From the NCBI RefSeq assembly GCF_021502675.1, contig NZ_JAKFHA010000004.1, forward strand, positions 71,284 through 135,283: DNA of 64,000 nt. Direction: 5' to 3'. This document shows, piece by piece, positions 48,433-56,131 of the stretch. The stretch is from Yinghuangia soli. Lineage in GTDB: Bacteria; Actinomycetota; Actinomycetes; Streptomycetales; Streptomycetaceae. The notes below the pieces were generated by a model that worked only from the letters and a program-made list of their open reading frames with translations, searched no databases and was not told where the DNA came from. Position 1 is the first letter of the stretch; every line of letters starts with the position of its first letter. The position numbers were made by a program, and so were the translations under genes.

Positions 48433-48477
48433 GGTCCGGGGAACGGTCCGGGGAACGGTCCGGGGAGCGGACCGGGA
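48433..48477. repeat. 12-bp tandem repeat abutting the DUF4436 stop codon
   Basis: Three units of GGTCCGGGGAAC (48433-48468, last with one change) and a partial fourth run directly up to the stop codon of the minus-strand DUF4436 gene at 48478. Confidence 0.75.
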
Positions 48478-49404
48478 TCAGGCGGCTTCGGCGGCGGGAC
48501 GGTTCTCCACCGCGGCACCGACCAGCACGGCCGTGGTGAGGCAGGCGGCGATGACCGCCTCCGCCCACAGGAATGCCAAGTAGTCGAGCAGCGAACCCAG
48601 GGGCGGGTTGCCGGGCGCGGTGTTGCGGAACGCGGCGAGCGCGAACAGGGTGGCGGCCATCCAGCCCAGAGCCGGCCAGACCAGGCCGCGGCGCCCGGCG
48701 ACCAGGATGCGGGTGGCGATCGCGACCGAGACGGCGAGCGCCCACATCGCGGCCATCATGAAGACCGCGAAGACCAGGACTGTCGTGGACCGGTCGACGC
48801 CCACGTCGAACAGTGCGGCGCCGTCCTCGGCCTGGGCGTCGACGTCGAGCGAGAAGAGCGCGTCGCTGTTGCCGAGCGTCATGTCGACCGGGACGGGCCT
48901 GCCGTCGGCCTGCGCACTGACCTCGATGCTCGTGCGGTAGTCGTCGAACGGATAGTCGGTCACCGAGCCGCCGGAGAGCGCGACCGCGAGGTCGGTGGTG
49001 GCGATCCGGGTGTGCGCGCGGTAGTTGAGGTCGCCGCGGACCTGCGGCGACGTCTGGAGGGCCAGGTCGACGGCCGGGGCGAGGCCGCCGTCCTCGGCGA
49101 GCGCGCCGCGCGGGGTGACCAGGACGCGCAGGACCAGCTCGCGGGCTGCCGCGTCGACGCGCACGACGGTGGCGGTCACGTCGACCCGGTCGGCGTCCGC
49201 GCCGGCCGGGACCGCGCGGTACCGGGTGTCCAGGTCGGCCCGTTCGCCGAACTGCAGCCACACGCCCGTCGCAAGGACGGCGGCGACGACGGCCGCGACG
49301 GCCCCCGCGACGGCGATGCGGCGGCGCTTGCCCGGGCCGTGGCGCCGCCCTCCGTCCGGATCGCGGCCTTGCCCCCGAGCCGGATCCCGGCTTGGGTCCG
49401 TCAT
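48478..49404 (-). CDS. DUF4436 family membrane protein
   Basis: This 308-residue protein has one N-terminal membrane helix (about residues 28-50), an extracytoplasmic domain of about 140 residues ([37 protein letters not shown]) and three to four C-terminal helices (about 200-300). The family has no known activity. The gene is translationally coupled to the exported deiminase upstream: the ATG at 49404 overlaps that gene's TGA (ATGA), so the two proteins are probably made together at the membrane. The C-terminus is EA-rich and followed at once by a 12-bp tandem repeat. Confidence 0.85.
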   Translation of the reverse strand: MTDPSRDPARGQGRDPDGGRRHGPGKRRRIAVAGAVAAVVAAVLATGVWLQFGERADLDTRYRAVPAGADADRVDVTATVVRVDAAARELVLRVLVTPRGALAEDGGLAPAVDLALQTSPQVRGDLNYRAHTRIATTDLAVALSGGSVTDYPFDDYRTSIEVSAQADGRPVPVDMTLGNSDALFSLDVDAQAEDGAALFDVGVDRSTTVLVFAVFMMAAMWALAVSVAIATRILVAGRRGLVWPALGWMAATLFALAAFRNTAPGNPPLGSLLDYLAFLWAEAVIAACLTTAVLVGAAVENRPAAEAA

Positions 49405-50615
49405 GCCGGGGGAGTGCCCGGCTGGTCGTGCGTGGCGCAGTGGATGCCGCCGCCGCCCGCGGCCACGGCATCGATCTGCACCGCGACGATCTCGCGGGTG
49501 GGGAAGTGGTCCTTCAGGATCTGCTGCGCCTTGTCGTCCGCGGCCTTGTCGCCGAAGCGCGGCAGGAACACGGCCTTGTTGCCGACGAAGAAGTTCACGT
49601 AAGACGACACGAAGTCGTCGCCGCTCCCGGTCATCTCCTGCGGATCGGGCTGCGGCAGGTCGATGACCTGGATCGGCTTGCCGCGGGCGTCGGTGGCGTC
49701 CTTCAGCACGCCGCGGGCCTGGTCGGCGGAGCGCGACCACGAGTCCGGGGGCTCGCCGGGGAAGGCCTTGTCGAGCAGGACGATGCCGGGGGCCACGAAG
49801 CGGACGAGTGAGTCGACGTGCGCGTCGGTGATGTCCTCGCCGCGCACGCCGTCGAACCAGATCACCTTGGCGACCCCGAGGACGCGCTTGAGCTCGTCCT
49901 CGATCTGCTGCCGGGTCCTGCCCGGATTGCGGTTGGGGTTGACCACCGAGCTCTCGGTGACCATGAGGGTGCCTTCGCCGTCGGTCTCGAACGAGCCGCC
50001 CTCGGCGACGATCCACGTCTGGTCGCGCGGGATCCCGTACTTCGCCGTCACCTCGCGGGCGACCAGGGCGTCGCGTTCGTGCGGCTGCTTGTTGCCCCAG
50101 CCGTTGAAGTTGAAGTCCACGCCGTGCACGACGCCGCCTTCGGTCACGAACACCGGGACGGTGTCGCGCGCCCACAGGTCGTCGACCGGGATCGGGACGA
50201 CCTCGGCGGCCGAGCCGACCGCCTGCTTGGCGGCGTCGGCCTGCTCGGGCCGGGCCATCAGGACGACGGGTTCGGTGGCGCCGACCGCGCGGGCGATGCG
50301 CGCGATGTCCTCGCGTACCGCGGGCAGGTCGTCGCCCCAGATGCCGGCGGATGCGGGCCACGACATGAAGGTGCGGACGTGGCTGTCCCATTCGGCGTCG
50401 AACCGCCGGGCCGCGGCCGACGGGGAGGGGGCCGCCGCTCCGGTCGTCCCGCCCGACGCTGCGGGCGAGGCAGGCGCGGACGGCGCGGGGGAGTCCCCGG
50501 AACCGCCGGAGTCGGAACAGGCCGCGGAGCCGAGGGCGAGCGCCCCCAGGCCGGCCAGCGACTGCAGCGCCGTCCGGCGCGGCATCGGGGGAAAAGTCGA
50601 GGGGAAAGCGGCCAC
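49401..50615 (-). CDS. Tat-exported lipoprotein of the agmatine/peptidylarginine deiminase family (paralogue 1)
   Basis: It is a guanidino-group hydrolase of the PAD_porph fold (agmatine deiminase and P. gingivalis peptidylarginine deiminase). The signal peptide has twin arginines at residues 13-14 (PRRTALQSL) and a lipobox ending in Cys33 (LGSAAC), followed by a Pro/Ala/Ser linker. All expected catalytic residues are present: Asp151 (WARDT), Glu205 (EGGSFE), His266/Asp268 (DAHVD) and Cys393 (GGGGIHCAT). GTG 50615 is chosen because AGAGGG lies 8-9 nt upstream; an internal ATG at 50585 has no such site. It is coupled to DUF4436. A TetR-type palindrome lies about 280 bp upstream. The true substrate (agmatine, arginine peptides or other guanidines) is unknown. 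Confidence 0.87.
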   Translation of the reverse strand: MAAFPSTFPPMPRRTALQSLAGLGALALGSAACSDSGGSGDSPAPSAPASPAASGGTTGAAAPSPSAAARRFDAEWDSHVRTFMSWPASAGIWGDDLPAVREDIARIARAVGATEPVVLMARPEQADAAKQAVGSAAEVVPIPVDDLWARDTVPVFVTEGGVVHGVDFNFNGWGNKQPHERDALVAREVTAKYGIPRDQTWIVAEGGSFETDGEGTLMVTESSVVNPNRNPGRTRQQIEDELKRVLGVAKVIWFDGVRGEDITDAHVDSLVRFVAPGIVLLDKAFPGEPPDSWSRSADQARGVLKDATDARGKPIQVIDLPQPDPQEMTGSGDDFVSSYVNFFVGNKAVFLPRFGDKAADDKAQQILKDHFPTREIVAVQIDAVAAGGGGIHCATHDQPGTPPA

Positions 50616-50895
50616 CGGCGACGACCCTCTCGCGCGAGGGCGGGGACGTCCCCGCCCCGATTGCTGCGGGCAAGGGCTCCACGCTACGGCCGCGCGGGGA
50701 AGAATGTCCGGTTTGTCGACCCTTGCGTTCGGGTGTGGCGCGCGGCGAACGGGTGATGCCGTGCGGCGCGCCCGGGATGCCGCGGGGTTGGGGTGGTGAC
50801 GGTCCGGGGTGGTGCGGTCCGGGCCCGCGGCCGGTACGCCGGCCGGGGCGCAGGCCGCCGGCCCGGACCTCCCCGTGGCCGCCACTCTGGCACGT

Positions 50896-50909
50896 ACTGA
50901 AAATTCAGT
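50896..50909. promoter_or_regulatory. TetR-type operator, copy 1
   Basis: ACTGA-AAAT-TCAGT (perfect palindrome), followed by CA, overlaps the stop codon of the first TetR gene and lies upstream of deiminase 1. Confidence 0.7.
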
Positions 50910-51507
50910 CAATTTTCTGGGCGGCAGAAACCGGCAGCGGGCCCAGCTCCCGCACGATCGCGCCGCGCAGCAGGTCGCGGGCCCGCGCCAGCGACACCGA
51001 TCCGCTCAGCCACCGCTCGCTCAGGCCCTCGATCAGGGTGGTGAGGCGCTCCGCCGCGCCGAGCGCGTCCACCTCCCGGCCCGCATCGCCGGTCTTCTGC
51101 GCGGCCAGGATCAGGTACGCGGCGTCGTCGACCCACTGCGCGGTGGCCTCGCGCAGTTGGCGGCCCAGGTCGGGGGTGAAGACCGCGGTGGCCCGGAACT
51201 CGCCCCATGCGGTGCTGTTCTCCATCACCTCGGGGTCGTCCTGGAGCTCGAAGAGCAGCATCTCCTCCAGGTAGCCGCGCGGATCGTCCAGCGGATCCCG
51301 CTCGGAGGTGGTGTAGCGCTCGGCGCGCTCGTTGATGAACTCCCAGGTCTGCTGCATGAGTCCGGCCCGGTCGCCGAAGTGGTAGTACACCAGGCCGACC
51401 GAGACGCCGGCCTCGGCGGCCAGCTCCTCGACGCGGAGGCCCCGCACGCCCCGGCGGGCGATGAGCCGCGCGGCGGCTTCCAGGATCAGCAATTGGCGGT
51501 TGGACAC
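50905..51507 (-). CDS. TetR-family transcriptional regulator (paralogue 1)
   Basis: This 200-residue regulator has a TetR HTH at about residues 5-50 (ILEAAARLIARRGVRGLRVEELAAEAGVS then GLVYYHF) and a helical C-terminal ligand domain. It is clearly paralogous to the divergently encoded TetR 160 bp away: the DNA-binding helices are nearly identical, so both probably recognise the same ACTGA-N4-TCAGT palindromes. GTG 51507 (VSNRQLLILE) is chosen; the longer frame begins with an implausible TTG. Deiminase 1 and DUF4436 lie downstream on the same strand. Ligand unknown. Confidence 0.92.
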   Translation of the reverse strand: MSNRQLLILEAAARLIARRGVRGLRVEELAAEAGVSVGLVYYHFGDRAGLMQQTWEFINERAERYTTSERDPLDDPRGYLEEMLLFELQDDPEVMENSTAWGEFRATAVFTPDLGRQLREATAQWVDDAAYLILAAQKTGDAGREVDALGAAERLTTLIEGLSERWLSGSVSLARARDLLRGAIVRELGPLPVSAAQKID

Positions 51508-51567
51508 GCTGGCACCCCACACGGGCCGGAGCCGGCCCCGGAACTCGAACGACGGACACAAAAACAA

Positions 51568-51581
51568 ACTGAAGTTTCAGT
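51568..51581. promoter_or_regulatory. TetR-type operator, copy 2
   Basis: ACTGA-AGTT-TCAGT is a perfect palindrome, followed by CA, located between the two divergent TetR genes, where it could control both. Confidence 0.75.
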
Positions 51582-51667
51582 CACGTTAGCGTGTGCGCAC
51601 ACTCCTTCGCCCCCGTCCGCGCCGCGACCGGCAGCGACCGCGCCCCGCGGCAGTAGAGTGGCGCTCC

Positions 51668-52246
51668 GTGGCCGATCGACGAACCGTGATCCTGGAAGCC
51701 GCCGCGCGGCTCATCGCCCGCCGCGGAGTGCGGGGCCTTCGCGTGGAGGAACTGGCGGCCGAAGCCGCGGTGTCCACCGGGCTGATCTACTACCACTTCA
51801 AGGACCGCAGCGGGATCCTCCGCGCGACCCTCGAATTCATCAGCGACCGGGCCGGCCGGTACACCGCCGACCAGGTGGCCGAGGCCGCCCCCGCGGAACC
51901 GCGCAGCGTCCTCGAGGAGACGCTGCTGCTGGAGTTCCAGGAGACCGAGATGGTCCGGGAGAACAGCACCGCGTGGGGCGAGCTGCGGGCGAGTGCGATG
52001 TTCGACGACACGCTGCGGGCCGGCCTGGAGGACGCCACCCGGGTCTGGAACGGGGAGATCGCCGAGCTGATCGCCGCGGTGCTCCCGGCCGTCCCGGGGG
52101 ATCCGGCGTACGCGAGCGCGCAGCGCCTCACCGCCCTCGTCGAGGGCCTCAGCGGCCGCTGGCTGAGCGGCGGGATCACCGTCGAGGCGGCCCGCGACCT
52201 GATGCTGGACGCCGTCGACGTGGAGCTCGCGCGGCTGGCCCGCTGA
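51668..52246 (+). CDS. TetR-family transcriptional regulator (paralogue 2)
   Basis: This 192-residue regulator has a TetR HTH (residues 5-50) nearly identical to that of its divergent neighbour, including VRGLRVEELAAEA, and related ligand-domain segments (ENSTAWGE). GTG 51668 is chosen; a TAGAGT box ends 8 nt upstream and no Shine-Dalgarno is evident, so a near-leaderless start is possible. Deiminase 2 follows 285 bp downstream on the same strand, with operator copy 3 in between. The pair probably arose by duplication and may respond to different ligands at shared operators. Confidence 0.92.
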   Translation: MADRRTVILEAAARLIARRGVRGLRVEELAAEAAVSTGLIYYHFKDRSGILRATLEFISDRAGRYTADQVAEAAPAEPRSVLEETLLLEFQETEMVRENSTAWGELRASAMFDDTLRAGLEDATRVWNGEIAELIAAVLPAVPGDPAYASAQRLTALVEGLSGRWLSGGITVEAARDLMLDAVDVELARLAR

Positions 52247-52305
52247 CCCTTCCGGTCCCACGACCCGCCGGCTCCGGTCGGCGGGTCCTTTGTTCACCGA
52301 AGTAT

Positions 52306-52323
52306 TGACTGACTTTTCAGTCA
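52306..52323. promoter_or_regulatory. TetR-type operator, copy 3
   Basis: TGACTGA-CTTT-TCAGTCA has 7-bp arms and is the longest copy of the palindrome, 208 bp upstream of deiminase 2 and overlapping a TTGACT that could be a -35 box. Confidence 0.75.
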
Positions 52324-52531
52324 GTGCCACAGTGTGGACACGCCGGACCGGCTCCGCGCCTCCGCCGCCCGCTCCCCGGGCGGCCGGAGAGCGGCCCGAT
52401 CCGGCCGGCCGCGGGGGCCGTCGGCCGGAGCCGGGCCCGGCAAGGCCCGGCAGCGACGCCCGCAGCGCACAAGCCCTGCATCCCACCCGCCGCAACCCGG
52501 CGGAGCGAGCACCCGAGAGGGAGAGTCAGCC

Positions 52532-53704
52532 ATGTTCGGAACGCATCGCAACGGCCCCGTCCCGGCAGCCGGGGAGAACGGCACCGGCCCGTCCCGCCGC
52601 AGTGTGCTGGGCGCGACCGTGCTGGGCGCAGCCGGCCTCGCGGTCGGCACCCAGGCCGTCGCCACCGCAGCCGGGGCCGCCTCGCCGGCCGCGGCCGCGG
52701 GGACCTTCCGCGTCCCCTCCGACGACGTCGCCCACGTGCGCACCTGGATGGCCTGGCCGGCCAGCCGGTCGATCTGGGGCAGCCTGCTCAACGGCATCCA
52801 GAACGACGTCGCACTGATCGCGCGGACCATCGCCCGCTTCGAGCCGGTGATCATGTGCGCGCCGGACGCCTCCAGCGCCTCGACCGCGCGCAGCAAGTGC
52901 GGATCGACCGTCACCGTCATCAGCTCGATCCCGGTCGACGACCTGTGGACCCGCGACACCGCCCCGGTGTTCCGCACCGACGGCCTGGGCAACCGGGACG
53001 CGATCGGCCTCGGCTTCAACGGGTGGGGCGACAAGCAGACGCACGCCAAGGACGCCCTGGTCGCCTCCCGGATCGCGGCGTACACCCGGCTGCCGTTCTC
53101 CCGGACCGCGTTCGTCGGCGAGGGCGGCGCGATCGAGACCGACGGCGACGGCACGGTCATGGCCACCGAGAGCAGCCTGGTCAACCGGAACCGCAACCCG
53201 GGGAAGACCAAGGCGCAGATCGAGCAGGCCGTACTGGCCGCCTACGGCGCCACCAAGATGATCTGGGTGCCCGGCATCAAGGGGCAGGACATCACCGACG
53301 ACCACATCGACGCCACCTCGCGGTTCATCCGCCCAGGCGTCGTCATGGTCCAGGTCCCGCCCGCGAACCGCACCGACATCTGGGCGCAGGACGCCCGGCA
53401 GCAGCTGGCCATCCTGTCCGCGGCCACCGACGCCAAGGGCCGCCGGCTCCAGGTCATCCGGCTCGACGGCCCGGACACGGTCCGGTCCACCAACCCGGAC
53501 TTCCTCGACTCGTACATCAACTTCCACGTCTGCAACGGCGCCGTGGTCATGTCGCAGTTCGGCGACCGCACCAAGGACGCCGCCGCCCGGCAGGTCGTGG
53601 CCGCGGCGTTCCCGGGGCGCCAAGTCGTCCAGCTCGACGCCGACCGCCTCGGCGGCGGGGGCGGCGGAATCCACTGCGCCACCATGCAGGAGCCGGTGGC
53701 CTGA
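52532..53704 (+). CDS. Tat-exported agmatine/peptidylarginine deiminase family protein (paralogue 2)
   Basis: This 390-residue enzyme has twin arginines at 22-23 (SRRSVLG), a hydrophobic core to about residue 45 and an Ala-rich signal-peptidase I region. There is no lipobox cysteine, so it should be released as a soluble protein. The catalytic set is intact: Asp142 (WTRDT), Glu197 (EGGAIE), His258/Asp260 (DDHID) and Cys382 (GGGGIHCAT). It is more diverged from paralogues 1 and 3 than those are from each other. ATG 52532 follows GAGGGAGAG. It lies downstream of operator copy 3 and upstream of deiminases 3 and 4 in one direction. Confidence 0.87.
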   Translation: MFGTHRNGPVPAAGENGTGPSRRSVLGATVLGAAGLAVGTQAVATAAGAASPAAAAGTFRVPSDDVAHVRTWMAWPASRSIWGSLLNGIQNDVALIARTIARFEPVIMCAPDASSASTARSKCGSTVTVISSIPVDDLWTRDTAPVFRTDGLGNRDAIGLGFNGWGDKQTHAKDALVASRIAAYTRLPFSRTAFVGEGGAIETDGDGTVMATESSLVNRNRNPGKTKAQIEQAVLAAYGATKMIWVPGIKGQDITDDHIDATSRFIRPGVVMVQVPPANRTDIWAQDARQQLAILSAATDAKGRRLQVIRLDGPDTVRSTNPDFLDSYINFHVCNGAVVMSQFGDRTKDAAARQVVAAAFPGRQVVQLDADRLGGGGGGIHCATMQEPVA

Positions 53705-53774
53705 CGCCCGCGGACACCCCGCACACCTCCGCCCTGCCGCACCGAATCGCACTACCCCGTCTCGGAGTTCACTC

Positions 53775-54959
53775 GTGTTCGCTTCTTCTCTGTCCCGTCG
53801 CGCCGTGCTGCGCGGCCTGCTGGGTGCGGGGGCCGTCGCCCTCGGCGCCACCGCCTGCACCTCCGCGGACGCCAGCGGCGGCGGGTCCGAAAGCCCGGCC
53901 GGCACCCCCGGCACCGCCGCACCGCAGGGCGGTACGGCGCCGAGAAAGTTCGCGGCGGAATGGGAGCGCCACGAGCGGACCGTCATGTCGTGGCCCGCGT
54001 CCACCGGTATCTGGGGCGCCGACCTGACCGCGGTGCGGGCGGACATCGCCCGGATCGCCCGCGCCATCGCCGAGTTCGAACCGGTCGTCCTCCTGGCCCG
54101 CCCCCGCCCGGAGGACGCCGCGCAGCGCGCCAGCGGGGCGGCGGTCGAGGTCGTCGCGCTCGACGTCGACGACCTGTGGGCGCGCGACACCGTCGCGGTC
54201 TTCGTCGAGGAGGCCGGCCAGGTCGTCGGCGTCGACTTCAACTTCAACGGCTGGGGCAAGAAGCAGACCCACGCCGCCGACGCCAAGGTCGCCGCGGCCG
54301 TGACCGCCCGCTACGGCCTGCGCCGCGACCAGGCGCAACTGGTCGCCGAGGGAGGCTCGTTCGAGACCGACGGGGCCGGCACCCTGCTGCTCACCGAGAG
54401 CTCGCTGATCAACGACAACCGAAACCCGGGCAAGAGCAAGGCGGACATCGAGGCCGAGCTCAAGCGCGCCCTCGGGGTCACCGCGATCGTGTGGTGCGAG
54501 GGCGTCCGCGGTCAGGACATCACCGACGCGCACATCGACAGCCTGGTGCGCTTCACCGAACCCGGCGTCGTCCTGCTCGACACCCCGTTCCCCGGCACGC
54601 CCGCGGACTCGTGGTCGCGGTCCGCCGACCAGGCCCGCAAGGTCCTCGGCAGCGCCGTCGACGCACACGGCAAGAAGTTCGAGGTCGTCGACCTGCCGCA
54701 GCCCGACCCCGACGCGATCACCGGGCAGAGCGACGACTTCCTGTCCACCTACGCCAACTTCTACATCGCCAACGACGGCGTGTTCATGCCCGAGTTCGGC
54801 GACCGCCGCGCGGACGACCGGGCGCGCGGCATCCTCGCCGAGCACTTCCCGGGCCGCGAGATCGTCCCCGTCCGCATCGACGCGGTCGCGAGCGGGGGCG
54901 GCGGCATCCACTGCGCCACGCACGACGTACCCGCGGCGCCCGGGCCCGGCGCGAAGTAG
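53775..54959 (+). CDS. Tat-exported lipoprotein deiminase (paralogue 3)
   Basis: This 394-residue enzyme has the signal SRRAVLRGLLGAGAVALGATAC, with twin arginines at 8-9 and lipobox Cys28, so it should be anchored to the outer face of the membrane. Catalytic residues are Asp138 (WARDT), Glu192 (EGGSFE), His253/Asp255 (DAHID) and Cys380 (GGGGIHCAT). It is closely related to paralogue 1, sharing runs such as FNFNGWG and DSWSRSADQAR. The GTG start at 53775 follows GGAG. The gene lies 70 bp after deiminase 2. Confidence 0.88.
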   Translation: MFASSLSRRAVLRGLLGAGAVALGATACTSADASGGGSESPAGTPGTAAPQGGTAPRKFAAEWERHERTVMSWPASTGIWGADLTAVRADIARIARAIAEFEPVVLLARPRPEDAAQRASGAAVEVVALDVDDLWARDTVAVFVEEAGQVVGVDFNFNGWGKKQTHAADAKVAAAVTARYGLRRDQAQLVAEGGSFETDGAGTLLLTESSLINDNRNPGKSKADIEAELKRALGVTAIVWCEGVRGQDITDAHIDSLVRFTEPGVVLLDTPFPGTPADSWSRSADQARKVLGSAVDAHGKKFEVVDLPQPDPDAITGQSDDFLSTYANFYIANDGVFMPEFGDRRADDRARGILAEHFPGREIVPVRIDAVASGGGGIHCATHDVPAAPGPGAK

Positions 54960-55082
54960 CGCCGCGGGGGCGCCCGTCAGCCGTCCCGTACCGGCGCGTG
55001 CCGCTACATGCGCCGGTACGGGATGCCGGCCCCGCACCTCAGCTCCACGAACCAGCACCACCCGATCCGAAAGAGACACGAC

Positions 55083-56096
55083 ATGACGTTCCGCATGCCT
55101 GCCGAGTGGACCGAGCACGAAGGCTGCCTGATGGCCTGGCCGACCCGCGAAGACCTGTGGGGGGACATGTTCGGCCCGGCCAAGAGCGAGTACGCCGCGG
55201 TCGCCCGCGCCATCTCCGCATTCGAGCCGGTCACCATGGTCACCATCCCCGGGGCCGGCGACGAGGCCCGCGAGCTGTGCGGCGACGCCGTCACGGTGAT
55301 CGAACTCCCGATCGACGACGCGTGGTTCCGCGACTCCGGTCCGATCTTCGTGACGGACGGGGAAGGCCGCCGCGCGGGCGTCGACTTCCGCTTCAACGCC
55401 TGGGGCCGCAAGCACTCCCCGTGGGACGCCGACGACCGCATCGCCGAGGCGCTCATCGCCCGTACCGGCGACCCGCGCATCGCGTCCGACATGATCCTCG
55501 AGGGCGGCGCCATCACGGTCGACGGCGAGGGCACCCTCATCACCACCGAGCAGTGCCTGCTGCACCCGAACCGCAACCCGGACATGAGCCGCGCCGACAT
55601 CGAGGCCGAGCTCAAGGCGAAGCTCGGCGTCACCAAGATCGTCTGGCTGCCGTACGGCGGCCTGCTCGACACCGAGACGGACGGACACGTCGACGGCGTC
55701 TGCGCGTTCGTGGCGCCCGGCAAGGTCATCATCCAGCTCCCCGACGACCCCGAGCACCCGGACTACGCGCGCTGCCGCGCGAACCGCGCCGTGCTGGAGG
55801 CCACCACCGACGCGCAGGGCCGGCCGTTCGAGATCCTCGAGGTCCCGCAGTCCGCGTTCGTGACCTGGGGCGGCACCGACATCGAGGTCGGCTACCTCAA
55901 CTTCTACATCGCCAACGGCGGTGTCGTGGTGCCCACCGCGGACCACCCCGCGGACGCCGGCGCGCTGGCCGCCATCCAGGCCGCGTTCCCGGACCGCAAG
56001 GTCGTCGGCGTGCCGACCCGGACCGTCGCGTACGGCGGCGGCGGCGTGCACTGCATCACCCAGCAGATCCCCGCCGCGGCTTCCCCCGCCGTCTAG
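55083..56096 (+). CDS. Cytosolic agmatine deiminase (paralogue 4)
   Basis: This 337-residue protein has no signal peptide and is closest to canonical AguA: hydrolysis of agmatine to N-carbamoylputrescine and ammonia is the expected reaction. Motifs: Asp84 (WFRDSGPIF), Glu140 (EGGAIT), His202/Asp204 (DGHVD), Cys324 (GGGGVHCITQQ). ATG 55083 (MTFRMPAEWTEHEGCLMAWP) is chosen as the family N-terminus; an upstream ATG at 55008 adds 25 unlikely residues. No N-carbamoylputrescine amidase gene is in the window, so agmatine may not be the only substrate. The ABC transporter genes follow 35 bp downstream. Confidence 0.9.
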   Translation: MTFRMPAEWTEHEGCLMAWPTREDLWGDMFGPAKSEYAAVARAISAFEPVTMVTIPGAGDEARELCGDAVTVIELPIDDAWFRDSGPIFVTDGEGRRAGVDFRFNAWGRKHSPWDADDRIAEALIARTGDPRIASDMILEGGAITVDGEGTLITTEQCLLHPNRNPDMSRADIEAELKAKLGVTKIVWLPYGGLLDTETDGHVDGVCAFVAPGKVIIQLPDDPEHPDYARCRANRAVLEATTDAQGRPFEILEVPQSAFVTWGGTDIEVGYLNFYIANGGVVVPTADHPADAGALAAIQAAFPDRKVVGVPTRTVAYGGGGVHCITQQIPAAASPAV

Positions 56097-56131
56097 TTCG
56101 GACCCCTCGTCGTGCCGGAAAGGACCTCCAG

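Noticed and set aside
48433-48477. Possible CRISPR-like or direct-repeat array
   Set aside because: Units are 12 bp with no spacers and no cas genes. The same holds for the 11-bp array at 11778.
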